Assembly: GCA_001692895.1 (NCBI GenBank)
Contig: KV748268.1
Span: 310,001-374,000, forward strand
Direction: 5' to 3'
DNA from: Cenococcum geophilum 1.58
Lineage: Eukaryota; Ascomycota; Dothideomycetes; Gloniales; Gloniaceae
DNA: 64,000 nucleotides
A program made the position numbers and the translations under genes. Within the stretch, counting starts at the first letter, position 1; each line of letters opens with the position of its first letter. Of this stretch, positions 48,901-60,629 are shown piece by piece. Below the pieces are notes generated by a model. The model searched no databases. It was given only the letters and a program-made list of their open reading frames with translations, and was not told the origin of the DNA.

Positions 48901-51697
48901 CCTAATTAAATCGTTTATAACATAGGAAAGAACTTCTTATCTATAGAGTTTTAATAATAAATAAAGGCAATAGCAATCGAGGTTAAGGAAGTCCCTATTA
49001 AGGCACACAATAGTGTTAAAAAAGTAGAATAATATTACGCGCTATTACGCCGCGTATATAAGATTATTTTTTTAGAACTAGAGGATGTTAGCGAAGAACT
49101 TACCTTACAAATAGCTATTAAAGCCGTTAATGATTCCGCTGGCCTGAATAGACTTATACCTACGTTACTAGTCTTTAGCGCCTACCCTTAAATAACTAAT
49201 AATTCTTTACTATCTCCCTCCGTTATATAACGAGCTAAGGCTATTTATAAGGTAATAAAGGAGGTATAATATCTCTACGCTACACGCCAGGTTAACAACG
49301 TACTAGGAATAAGAAATGGCCTAAATACCTCAACTACGCTTAACCTGCCACTCCAATCTGAGGTACGCGTATAGCATAAAAAGGGAAAATAGTTAGGCCT
49401 ATATTAACTTATTACAATTAATAGTTAGACTTACACTATTTAGATGCCTTATAGACCTACTTAATTCCATTTAACCGTTATTAAGCCTTACTATAAAGAT
49501 AACAGTTCTGAGCCTTTGCAGGATGCTATAAAAAATGCCCTAAAGGAGAGCTACAATTAATATGCTTTAGAAGGCGACAACAATTCTAATATAATTATAG
49601 TAGATACGCCGCAACTATAACGCGGTAGAGGTCACCTAAAGGAATTACAAAACCGCCAATATCTTATTAATTTTAAAGAGTAATTTATTACCACTATCAA
49701 GAACGGAATCGAGCTATTAATAGCCTTTATAATAACTAAGGAGAAGGCTGACTTTAAGCTTGCAAAATAGCTCTAAAAGGAAGGTCGTATTATAACTTTA
49801 GGAGCTCCTTTTTAAGCATCTAATAAGTAGGAGATCGATAGTCTTATTATAAGAGGAGTTTTTAAATTCAAGAAGTATGACCATACTAAGTTTGATAGAG
49901 TTTACATCTTTAAGTTAAGAATAGTTAATAAGATTAAGGGTAAAGCTACTAACGCCCTATTTAAGAAATCAAGGCTTATTATCTAAGGCTATAATAATAA
50001 TAGTAAGGAGGTAATCCTTACGCAATCTCCTATAATTTAACAAGCTAGTTAGCGAGTTATTATTACGCTAGCTCCCTCCTTAATAAAAAATAAAATGGCG
50101 GTTTATTTATAAGATATTACTTAGGCCTATACCTAATCAGAAACGTACCTTTAGCGCTTAATATTAGTATACCTTTTAGAGTAAATTCGCCACTAATATC
50201 CCGAGGATACGATTATAGTTATACTTAAGCCATTATATAGAATTATAGAGGCAGGAACCCATTAGTAGGCTACCTACAGCAAGCACTATAAAGAGAAACT
50301 TTTAATAACTACTTCTANATTTAATNTATNCTTCCTTATTATAACTANNGNAACCCTATTNNGAATNNTCGGCATATAAACTAATAATATAATTATCTTA
50401 GGAGACGACCGATTCTTAGCCCTTAAAGAAGATAAGCTAGTAAGGGCAAATTTTATAGCAAAGCTAAAGGAAAAGCTTAATTCAATAACACTATTACTTT
50501 TTAATAGATGCATCCTCTCCCTAAATGAGGATATTATTGCTTTACGCCAGAAGGGTTAAGGTAAGAAAATTGACGTTATTAACGTTAATTCCCTAAAGTA
50601 AAGATATATAGAGTAACGCGCTTATAGAGCTTATATTACTTCTATCTGTTAACCTAAGGCTTTATTTAATCTCTCTATTNCCACCTAANACTANNAACTA
50701 ANTAAGNANNANATNCTTNCCCTAAATAANCGTCTTTNNTAGNAAATAAACCATCTTAATTGGGGACTACTCTATATACCTATTAGTCTTCCTACCACTA
50801 AGCTCTTTATATTTATTAATAGATTATTCATAAATAATAAAGATTTTAGCTCCTAGTTAGGATATAAGATCATTATTACAAATAAATCTATTAGAGAAAA
50901 CGACTTTATAATCTATAGTAACCTTATTTATTAAAGCTTAACTAAAAGCAAGCGCGTTACTTAAAGCGTTCTGGCGTTAAAGATATATAAAATAGTTGGC
51001 GGAGTTAATATAGCAATTATAATTAGAACTACCCTAAAGATAATTATAGATTAACTTAAACTTCCCGTTATCCCTATAATTGTATATACCAACTTATACT
51101 CCCTCTATAAGTATTTAGTTAAGCTTAGTACTATAAAGGAGAAGCGCCTTATAATTAACATTATGGCACTTTATTAATCCTATAAATATTAAAAACTCTT
51201 TAAGATTTAATAGATTAATGGCCAAGATAACCTAGTAGATGTAATAATAAAGGCGAACCCAAATAAGGTACTAGAGACGTTTGTTAATATAAATACTCTA
51301 TATATATAAGTTAAAGGTTAGGTAAAAAGGGAGTCCTTAGAAATATCTTAGTTATATAAGGCCTTAAGATATCTAGGAACTTTAACCGGCGGTTAAAGTT
51401 ATCTAATTAGTTAGATTCTATAGACCCTAACTTAAACTAGCTAATTAGGATTTTCCATCCCTAAGATAGAAAATCGCTATTAGCTCGCTTATAGCTAGCG
51501 CCTTGGCGGCCCTAATAGCCCTAACATAATATCTACCTATGACTCCTTAGTAAGAAAGCACTGCGTGCTAAGAGGCAAATTTTAGAATAGCGAGACTTAT
51601 ACTATAATAGCAATAGTAAGTAAGGAGGGTTTATATTTATTATAATAGTTAAGCAGTATTTATATATAGATAGCAACTATAAAAGAAGAGTTGCTAG

Positions 51698-51905
51698 TAT
51701 TAGAAATAAGGCAAGTTGCTACTATATACGGCAAACTGCCGTTATATAATGGTAAGTTGCTATTATATATTACCGCGGTACTAGCGTAGCGAGAAACCTT
51801 AAGTTCCTTACCCTCCCTTATTTTATTTAAAAAGCTTTATTAACTAATATTACTATAACCCTACTTAAGTAGTCGTTATTAATAAGTTACCCTATATAAC
51901 CAACA
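51698..51905 (+). repeat. Copia 3' LTR
   Basis: 208 bp, ending aaccaaca and directly followed by ATAAT (51,906-51,910). Confidence 0.9.
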
Positions 51906-54668
51906 ATAATCTATATATATCTTAATCCGGAAGTTTATACTTTTAAGCTCTATATACTATTAAAATAGTAATTAAATAATAGCTAGTATTTCTTTATTAT
52001 ATATTTTATAGTTATACTTAGCTAAATCTATTATTTTTAAGAAGAAGGTAATAGGGTACTATTTACTATCTAGATATAACTATAATAGAATTCCTACTAT
52101 AACTTTATTAGAAGCGTCCATTTTTAGTATTAACTTAAGGTCTAGGCTATAGTAATAAAGGATTAGAGAGAAAATAGCCGATTTTTTAACTCTTTAAAGG
52201 CTTCTATATAGTTATTATTAAAGATAAAAGTGTGTCTTTCTTTCTAAGTAAGTTTATATAAGAGGCCTTACTATAACTCTATAGTTATAGATAAAACCGG
52301 TAATAAAAATTATAAAACTTAAGAAAGGACTAGATTTCTTTTACTATATAAGGGGGCTTCTAGTAGTAAATTACCTCTACCTTTTTAGGGTTAACTTAAC
52401 TCCTTTTATAGTTATAATAAACCTAAGGTACTTTATACGTTTTACTCTAAACTTATATTTCTTAATATTAACTTATAAGCCTATGTTTTGTACTCTCTAG
52501 GACCTTCTTAATATAAACTTAATATTTAAGTTTATTATTTAAGTATATAAGAATGTCGTTTAAGTATACATACAGAATTCGTCTAGGTAATTAAAAAGAA
52601 CGTTATTTTAATACCTTTAGTATATAGCTAGTCCGTTTATTAGTCAAAAGTAAAAACTTTATATTTATAGGAACTATAATAGGTATAAAATATTGTTAAA
52701 ATCTTTAGATATAGGGTTTATTCTAAGTTTAGTAAAAAGCTTAACGGATATTAAGTTTAGTAAAGAATCTTTACCCGGCTTAGATATATAAGGGTTTTAT
52801 TAATTAAAGGAAATAGAATATTAAACCTTTAAGTAATAGTGTTTACGCTTTAAATAGTTAATACAAAGCAAAGGCCTCTATTAGGCTTTTTTTTATAAAT
52901 AGGATAAAAGAAGTAAAAGGGCTTAACTTAGCTTAATAAACCCCTTTATCTATGGTTATTAATTAATACACTTTATATACTTTAGCTATGATGTATTAAT
53001 TACTTAGTAGAGGTGGGCTGATAACCTAGTCGAGTTAATAGCTTCTAATTAAATTCTTATAATTATATATGCTAGGTAAGGGGGTAAACTTATTTTAAAG
53101 CCCCCCTAAAAATATATCCTTATAATTAGTTATAAATAGGTATGAAAAAAGCTAATAAGTAGAAAAAAGGCGTTTAACTAATTCCTTATTAGTTTTCCTT
53201 AGCTAGCTCTCTCTTCTCCCTTATTATTAATAATATTGGTTAATCTTATATAAAGGCTTATTAAAAGGGACATTATTTTCCTTTTAGTTATATATTAAAG
53301 TAAAACGCTATAGCGCTAATTATACGGTAATATCTTATAAGTAAGCGGGGGTTATATTGATAATAGGTGGCGTATATAACGTTTAGGGGACTTCTAGGGT
53401 ATTAGTATTACTTTATTACTCCTTTTAGCTCCTATTTATGATTTATTTAGAGGTTCTCCCTTATATCCTATTTAATAACGGTCTTTTCTAAACCGGTTAG
53501 ATTTATATAATTTAGACGTAATTTAATTACTTACTATCTATTCCACTTTTAAATATAGATATCTTTTTAAAATATAGCGCTTTAGGAAAGTATCTTTATT
53601 AGTATTAAAGTTCTTTCTAACTTTAAACGGCAAGCGTTCTTCTTAAGGTAAAATGGCTAGGTTATAGGCTTGAGAGGTAACCTATGTAGACTAGGTCTAC
53701 GAGGTTAGCCCCTTATAGAGCTAGTATCTTATCGGTTAGTATCGGATTTCCCTTAATAAGAAGAGGTGCAACTTTAGTCTATCTCTCCGGCCAGATAACT
53801 GACTTATATTACTATAATTTAGCCAAATAATTAAAACTATAGGATCAATCTAATTTTAATCTAAGGATTATATCTATAGGACCCTAGGTTTAGGACTATA
53901 AAAAGGGATACTATATTAGACGTTATCCCTTAAAAAGCAATATATAACTTTAAAATATAGGTAATCGGACCGAGCTAGCTTAAGAGCTATTATAGACTTA
54001 TTACCAACTAACAGGCTTCTCTAGTTAAATAGCTTCCTATATTAAAACTTGGCAATATTATTTATATAAGTAGTTATTTGATAAATATGGCGAAGCTATT
54101 TACTAACTAGTATTAATTAGGGCGGTTATATCTAATCTCTATGTATCTATTATCAAAGATACTATATATAATAGAACCGTAAAATACTTTTACCTAATAT
54201 AATCTAACTAAGATTAATCTTCTTTAAGATTAATAGGGTACCCTAAAGGGGAGTTTTTCCCCTAAGGGTTCTTCGTGGCCCTAACTTATTAATATATTTC
54301 TCTTTCCTCTTATCTTCTTAATATGTGCCTATATTCTTTAGCTCTGAGGTAAGAAGTAAGTGTAAAGTAACCCTCTATTATATCATAGTAATAGTATATA
54401 GGCTAAGGTTAACAGTATAATTAGAGTTATTCATAAATAAGTACTTCAGTAAATGGCGCTAGTACGATAACTAGTTAGGTAAGGCCTTACTAATATATAA
54501 GTTAGTAACCGACTTTTAATATAAAAGCGGTTATAGCTTTATCTCCCTACTCTAGACTCCTATAGGTATGGCGTAACGAGCTTTAATTACTATAGGGGTC
54601 ACTTCTAAAACTAAATTAGAGTAGTGCAGTTTAATTTGCTTTAGTTTTAAATGTTAATAATATGGTAA

Positions 54669-54894
54669 TATTAGTTATATAGGGTGAACTTCACCAATAA
54701 CAAAACTACTTAAGTAGGGTTACAGTAATAATTAGTTAAATAAAGCCTATTAAATTAGAATAAGTGGTAGGGCAAGGAACTTAAGGGCTCCTCCCACACT
54801 ACGTACCATAGCGGCGACACGTAATAGCGAACTTGCCATTACAATAACGGCAGTTTGACCGTACGGTAGCGGGCAACTTGCCTTATTCCCGATA
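54669..54894 (-). repeat. solo LTR of the same Copia family
   Basis: The reverse complement aligns with the 208-bp LTRs over about 226 bp (words gcaagttgcc, taccgt, taaccctacttaagtag). It lies within the Gypsy element between its gag and pol parts. A clear target duplication is not seen. It probably arose by LTR-LTR recombination. Confidence 0.85.
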
Positions 54895-55810
54895 GAGTAA
54901 TAAGTTTATAAGTCTATTATATAGTTAGTAGGATATTTAAGATTATACGCGATCTTTCTCTTATAGCTAAATTATATAGCATTATTACGATAGGTTCTAA
55001 TTAAGTAGTTCTTTAAGGGGAGACCTAGCCTATCTCCCGTAACGGATCAGGAATTAAGGTTTAAAATTAAGTTAAACGGACCTCAGTTCCGTTTTATCCT
55101 ATTAGGCACGACACCCCGATCTAAAGTTAATAAACTTCAGGCCGCTACCTGATACCTTTATTACAGGATTAGCCATATCACAATAAGCCGCTAGGTGCCT
55201 ACCTATTATCCTTATTAACTAAGATATAAAACATAGGACAGGGACCCTCGCCTTCAAACTCGCCCACCCAAAGCTAACCCATTACGCCGCGTCCCATAGT
55301 GGTTGTCCTTAAACTAAAGAGGTAGAGTATTTTAGCTTCTTTAGAAAGGAAATAGTTATAGTTAACGCGGAGCTTTCCTTATACTTAAATCCTCTAATTC
55401 TTAAAGGTAGGGTCTATTCTATTAAATAGTAGTAGGGAGTTAAGGAGCTTAATAGACTTTAATTACTTCGTTATTATATCCGTATTCCCTAATATATTAT
55501 ATTTAATAGAGTAAATAGGTCGGCTAGGGCTTTAAGAAGGGGAAGCTAGGCTATTTTATAGGGCTATAAGGCTTTCTATAATCTCTTATATATTTCTCGC
55601 TTTAAGATAATTAGCTTTTTGGCTAGCTATAAGGGCGCAAATCTACTTACGTACGTCTATAATAATAATATTATCTTCAATTTCTAATCCTAATTGGATC
55701 TTAGGTTCCTCTTAGGTAAAAGCAGCTCTCTTAAATAAGCTTACTTTAGGTGCCATTATTAGCTTCCTAGGGTTTATTAGTATTATACGCTTTAGTTTTA
55801 ATTCTAGGGG

Positions 55811-56069
55811 TATCCCTTAACACATTGGCGTCCTTATTTGGGCGCTAAGCCTAGAAACAACGTGTTTAGGTATATGTAACACCATATAAAAATTATAAAT
55901 AGCTATTTATTTTCAACAATTCGATACCGCACAATGCCGTATAAATTTTCAAATAATATTAAATTGCTCTAGCTGGGTGTAGTCTCTAGTATAGGCAGCT
56001 AATTTAGAGCCTCTAATTAGCTAAGCCCTTATTAATAGCTAAGGACGTAAATTAATGTGTTAAGGGATA
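55811..56069. mobile_element. small Tc1/mariner-like MITE
   Basis: 259 bp between TA dinucleotides, with inverted ends (tcccttaacacattggcgtc on the left; its complement, with two extra bases, on the right) of about 25 bp. It has no coding capacity. A TA target and short TIRs fit non-autonomous Tc1/mariner elements. It sits just upstream of the Gypsy gag. Confidence 0.65.
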
Positions 56070-56090
56070 GGTCTAGTCCTATCTAGCTTA

Positions 56091-56240
56091 TAAGGTAGGA
56101 TATTATTTAGGCCTTCCCGGGTAATATAGAGTTGTTTTAGTATTTAAGTATAATATATTAACGCGTTATTATAGACAAAGTTTTCTTTTTAGGGTGGGAT
56201 ATTATTAAGGCCTTCCCAGGTAATATAGGAAGAGCTTAGT
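56091..56240. repeat. direct repeat, about 37 bp, two copies
   Basis: gatattatttaggccttccc near 56,098 and gatattattaaggccttccc near 56,203, each followed by a ggtaatatag-like end and separated by about 105 bp. Confidence 0.8.
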
Positions 56241-56510
56241 ATAATATAACGGCTTATATAAATGCCTCTAAACTAAAGCTTATAAAATGCTATCTTATAA
56301 AAATACTAAGCTAAGGAAAAGGAAAGGGGGTTACTAGGGCTAGTGTAAATAAATAAGTAGCGCGAGCCGCTAAGGCGCTAGTAGGCGAGCTAATAGTAGA
56401 AAATAGTACTAGACAGTACTTAATAATATAAGATAGTATAATAGGTAGCAGAATATAGCAGAACTTAGGCAGAATTTAGCAGGTAACGCGCTCTAGCGCT
56501 ATTATACTAA
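56230..56510 (+). repeat. repeat R1, full copy
   Basis: About 280 bp; aligns in inverted orientation with 44,180-44,427. It has no coding content. Its ends are not LTR-like (no TG...CA pairing seen). Confidence 0.8.
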
Positions 56511-56539
56511 GTCCTTAATGTATTATGGGCGTAAATACG

Positions 56540-56951
56540 TCTAGACGTCCCCGCTAGTACGGCCAAAGACATAGGCTATCTAGGCCTAAAGGGTAGGAAA
56601 GTAATCAGCATTAACTTTAAGCTTATCCTATAGTTAGAGCTTCTAGTTATTAAATATAGGGTCTATTCCATCTATAAGTAATAGGGGGTCCGCTACCTTT
56701 ATAGACTGTAATAGTGCTATATAGGGTTTAGTAGGTCCGCTAAGGCGCTAAAATAGGGCCTTAAGGACCATAGCAAGTCTCTAGGTGTTTAATAATTTAT
56801 TACTAAATATGGAAGCAGGGGTATCTCTAGCTTTAAGAAGCTCTTATAGTTATTTAATCTTAGTATTAGCTGCTACTAGCTCTACCTAGGGGTTTAAAAT
56901 ATTAACTATTTTATTATTTAAGGTATTTAAAGGTCCTACAGCTGCTTTACT
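56540..56951 (-). mobile_element. second Gypsy fossil, gag part, cut by the sequence gap
   Basis: The minus strand gives a Gypsy gag segment with DKLKVNADYFPT- and IAYVFGRTSGD-like motifs (about 56,560-56,690). It is a different copy from the gag at 55.2-55.8 kb. It runs into the run of N bases and is broken. Confidence 0.65.
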
Positions 56952-56976
56952 NNNNNNNNNNNNNNNNNNNNNNNNN
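56952..56976. other. 25-N assembly gap
   Basis: A run of exactly 25 N. The sequence changes from RIP-mutated Gypsy to unmutated DNA across it, so the join may hide missing sequence or a misjoin. Confidence 0.95.
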
Positions 56977-57261
56977 AAGATTAAGCCGTATTATTTGTAC
57001 GGCTTAATTTTGTTGCTCTGGAAATCTTGTAAAAAACTAAAGCCGTATTATCTATATGACTTTAATTTTGTTGAGTCGCTATAATCTTTAATGAAAGGTA
57101 GATAGCGTCAGTGCATTCCCCTAATAAATTAAAAATGATATATTAATCCTCCGCATCCCGATCAAGAATCGTCAAAACGATCATGAATCGTGAATTTAGA
57201 TGATCTTACAAAGATTGGCATTCGGATTATCGATATTTGATAAATTGATATTCATCAATTG

Positions 57262-57850
57262 TGATTCACAATGCCGTGATCGTCTTTTACGTCTTGAATC
57301 AATCGTCTTGAATCGTTTTGCAAACACCAATATATTATTTCCTGCATATTTCTTGGGATGAAATTGAATCTCGACCGAGAAGAAGAGGAAAAGGAAAGAA
57401 ATCGAAATCTAGGGAATAATATCCATTAGGTTAATATATCTGAACATACGTATGAAACGATATTGATATGGAATTAATTGATTCAGCGATTATTACAGAT
57501 CGCGATATTCAATCTAAGATCCTATTATAATCGTATATATTAATTACGGAATTTTGATGCAATAAATTTTCTAATATTTATTTCTAGATCATATTATATT
57601 AAATCCCATTTTGAAATTTCGCAATTTACCTCACATTAATAATGGCCATGATCGTCTTTTACCGTCTTTGAATCAATCATCTTGAATCGTCTTGAAAATA
57701 TGATCATTCAACGTGTTTAACGGCATATAACGCCAATATATTGCGCTCTTCCTGGAATATTTTGTAATTTCGCCGGCGATGAAAAACAAGAGAAAGGAAA
57801 GGATTCGTAATACATAAAAGAGCAAATATCTGTTAGAATTGATATATACC
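57262..57850 (+). repeat. two direct repeats of about 200 bp
   Basis: 57,262-57,460 and 57,642-57,850 share tgatcgtcttt(t)ac, gaatcaatc and caatatatt, a gagaaggaaag-like purine stretch, and ttag-rich ends, with clear divergence. Confidence 0.7.
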
Positions 57851-58975
57851 GATAACCGATTACAACGAACGCGGTGCTAAACTATGATATTTTCTCATAA
57901 ATATTTAAGATGAGTCCTGCATGATATTATAAGAAATTAATCATTATATATGGTACTGGGATTTAGAATCAGAGGTTAGAGAATGATATATCGTATACTA
58001 TAGATTGGGCCCATTTTCAGGAGAATAAATATCATTGAGTCTATTAGATGGACTATCTTGATGAATTTCTAGAGTTCTTTGTATTTAATTATATCGGATG
58101 TTTAATGCGTTGATATATATCTGTTTCTAGTCCATGTTGAGTTTTCTTAAATATTGGAGTTCTTATTTCTGAAAATATATTATAAAAAACTGTATTAATA
58201 TCCACAAATTCTGTGACTCCGCTGGTCTTTTAGACTCTACTTATTCTTTTGGGCTGTTGCGATCGTCGATTTGGTCGTAACAATCCTGGATGATGATACT
58301 CGATGGAATTCTATTGTCTCATCCGAATTACATAATCTCGGGACAACTATCCATCTCAGATTATTCTGGTCTCTTATATCGCTTCCCTAATTGCGCTATA
58401 TATTCTCGAAGAATCTGTTCCCAACCTCTAAAGGGGTCTTGAAGATCGTAATTTTATCATATACTAATACTTTTCCGGAAATTTAGGGTGTTCCATGTGT
58501 CGCGCGATGAGTCGATTATGATTGCCTAGTAATTTGACTAGGCTGCTTTTGAGATAAAAAATCGGTTACGATAGAATTTTGGACTTGTCAATCCTGCTGT
58601 AGGTATTCGCAGACAAAGAGGATCACCGATCGGGTAAGCTTACACAGAACTTGATAATAAGTATGAATCGATTGACGAATTTGCTGTTATAACTCTGTGT
58701 GGCCGAGTCGCCACAGTGGATTTACACTGTGTATACATCAGCTTGTGCTAGTGGTTATAGGATGAATTTCAAAAGATCTATGGAGAACGATTGATGTATA
58801 TCCGACGCGAATATAAGTTTATTGCACTCGAGTGATACAAAATGAATGCGTAATTCAATGTATATTTAATGGATAACTACCAACGCCGGTCAATGCTCTG
58901 ATAGTCCCTCTGGCGCCGATCTGACATTCACCTCCATGCTCCGCTGCGCACACAGATCCCCATTTAGGACTACTA

Positions 58976-59045
58976 CATCTCCCTCCCTCTCGACTCTGCT
59001 TGTACCGTCCTTGCTCTCGCACTCCCTATCCCCCCCTCCCTACTC
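58976..59045. repeat. pyrimidine-rich tract
   Basis: Strongly C/T-biased on the plus strand (ctccctccctctcgactctg-like), inside the TIR element. Confidence 0.7.
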
Positions 59046-59648
59046 AGCGATATTCCTGCCCATCTGGTGGATATAATTAGTAATATTTGCAAGGATTATC
59101 TTTTTACCTTTTCCTCTTCTTGACGATTATCAGGATAAGAAAGCATAGCATGAATTTGATCTTTCTGCGGATACATGATTCGCGTATGAGATCGCCGAGC
59201 GCCATTAGACCGATAGTGGATAATTTAATTGTGAATCAGGGATTCGTTTAGTGTATGAGTAGAGGCATTAGCTAATCCGGATACGTATCATTGATTCAAG
59301 ATAGTATCGTCATCAGTGATGATAAATCACCGGCGACATCGTCGGGACTCAACTTTTCTCTGCTCTCTGGTAGATCTGACTCGGAGGAATATTAATAAGA
59401 TCGAAGAAGTGGATTATAAATGGACCTTTAATGTCCTCTCACATTTTGGTAGTATCATCTATTACTTCTCTTTTGACGATCTTGATGGATGGGAGGATTA
59501 ATATATCATTTTTAATTTATGGGGATCAACTACGCTTCTCCTTCATTATAAATATATAGCGACTCCAACAAATTAAAGTCATATAGCTTAATACGGCTTA
59601 GTTTGGGTTTAACACTGAAATTACTCAAGCAACAAAATTAAACGGTAC

Positions 59649-60629
59649 TTACGCGATATCCGACGTACATGGCACTCTTATATACTGATGAGAAGTCAAA
59701 GGATCTCGCTCTCAATTAAGACGCGTAGGACATAATAATCGTTTTATTTTTATCGTTTTCTTTAGTTACTCTAGGAGATTTTCACTATCGGATGAAGATA
59801 ATTACAAGTGCTAAAGATGATAATAATTCATTGTGCGGATTTGTGAGATCGTTGTGAACTCCGGACCGTGCGCGATGATAAAATCCATAATATATTTGTG
59901 ATTCGGGTAGTCATTAGTTCCTGTTTTTTAAGGATGTGTGTGCAGAAAGGGCAGGTAATCAGAAATCATACAATAAATTATATTCTATATACGTTAGATA
60001 CGGACATTTTTCGATATTGCAAATACCTCTCTGTCATACTAAGTACAATAAAGAACCGTTACTGTATTTGGGCAGTCTTTAATCTCTCTGGTTTCAAAGA
60101 AATTTTTCGAGAATGTAAATGGATACTTAAAACGTATGAGACCCTTCACGTGATGGAGTTTTATTGTACGGTGGAGAATTTTTTTCCTTTCTGAAACAGA
60201 TAACTTTATTGCGCATTCCATGGTATTTATTTAATTACGTAGAATATTTGAATTGATCTTGTATTGTATCTGAAATGAGATGCCCATATTGCGCGACGTT
60301 GTTATAATTATCATTTTAATAAGTGATAGAAATTATGTACTTAACAAATTGAAGTCTAGTATTCTGCAGCCTGCTTGTTTTTTGGCGATTGTGTCTAATT
60401 AAAATGCTGCAGGATCGGTTGGTATTATTGTCCTCCGTATTCGATTATATTCTGTATGGCGATTAGTATATCGACTGTGATATATTGATTCATATGTATC
60501 ATAGATGTGGGGTCTCGTTCTGGTCATGAAAGTCATTCCATTTTTAATGACGTTTTAAAATGCCGTAACACGCCCAGCTTCCCAGACCTTTTATATTACC
60601 GAAACTCATAAATATTTCTGGAAAAATCT
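59649..60629. other. non-RIP stretch without a supported gene
   Basis: Balanced dinucleotides. Open stretches at 59,868-60,194 (plus) and 60,039-60,221 (minus) overlap each other on opposite strands and show no family motif, so I do not call either a gene. Confidence 0.4.

Larger units (their letters stand above)
45754..51905 (+). mobile_element. Ty1/Copia LTR retrotransposon fossil, nested in Gypsy
   Basis: About 6.15 kb with 208-bp LTRs and a 5-bp target duplication on both sides. Parts in order: gag (about 46,330-47,800), protease (about 48,150-48,300), integrase with its pre-integrase region (about 48,500-49,500), reverse transcriptase (about 50,030-50,520) and RNase H (about 50,800-51,300). 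This order (integrase before reverse transcriptase) is that of Copia. It is structurally whole at its ends but coding-dead, with many RIP-type breaks. It inserted into the RNase H part of the Gypsy element, so it is the younger of the two. LTR divergence cannot serve as a clock because RIP has changed both copies. Confidence 0.9.
45215..55800 (-). mobile_element. Ty3/Gypsy chromovirus-type LTR retrotransposon fossil
   Basis: Minus-strand element split by later insertions. Visible parts in its own 5'-to-3' order: gag (55,765-55,220), reverse transcriptase (about 53,000-52,450; FTKLNIRQAFYQ-like and YLNDILIY-like motifs), RNase H (52,300-51,911, continuing at 45,748-45,560), and a C-terminal chromodomain (about 45,520-45,290; ISQKGYNLDPNQYP-type), the module that steers integration to heterochromatin in chromoviruses. 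The LTRs could not be delimited. It is broken in many places and heavily RIP-mutated, and older than the Copia element lying in it. Confidence 0.75.
56998..59648. mobile_element. large TIR element without transposase, not RIP-mutated
   Basis: Terminal inverted repeats of about 100 bp (56,998-57,098 and 59,541-59,648) share gccgtatta..., tatatgactttaat and gagtcgctat words. Each TIR contains an internal direct duplication of an agccgtattat / ttaattttgttg unit. The 2.4 kb interior has no open frame above about 60 codons and no transposase motif, but carries two diverged direct repeats (57,262-57,460 and 57,642-57,850). CpA and TpG are common here, unlike the flanks. It is best read as a non-autonomous DNA transposon. 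The outer limits and target duplication are unsure because the left end abuts the gap. Confidence 0.55.

Noticed and set aside
46537-50513. Three short minus-strand open stretches (46,537; 48,595; 50,286)
   Set aside because: Antisense shadows within the Copia element.
44180-56510. R1 copies as the two LTRs of the Gypsy element
   Set aside because: They are inverted relative to each other, whereas LTRs of one element must be direct repeats.
58700-58740. tRNA-like hairpin near gtggccgagtcgccac
   Set aside because: No full cloverleaf, anticodon arm or T-loop can be placed.
59316-59501. 61-codon plus-strand open stretch in the TIR element
   Set aside because: No transposase motif or similarity; short enough to be chance.
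59868-60221. Overlapping open stretches on both strands
   Set aside because: They overlap on opposite strands with no recognisable domain, so both are likely chance.
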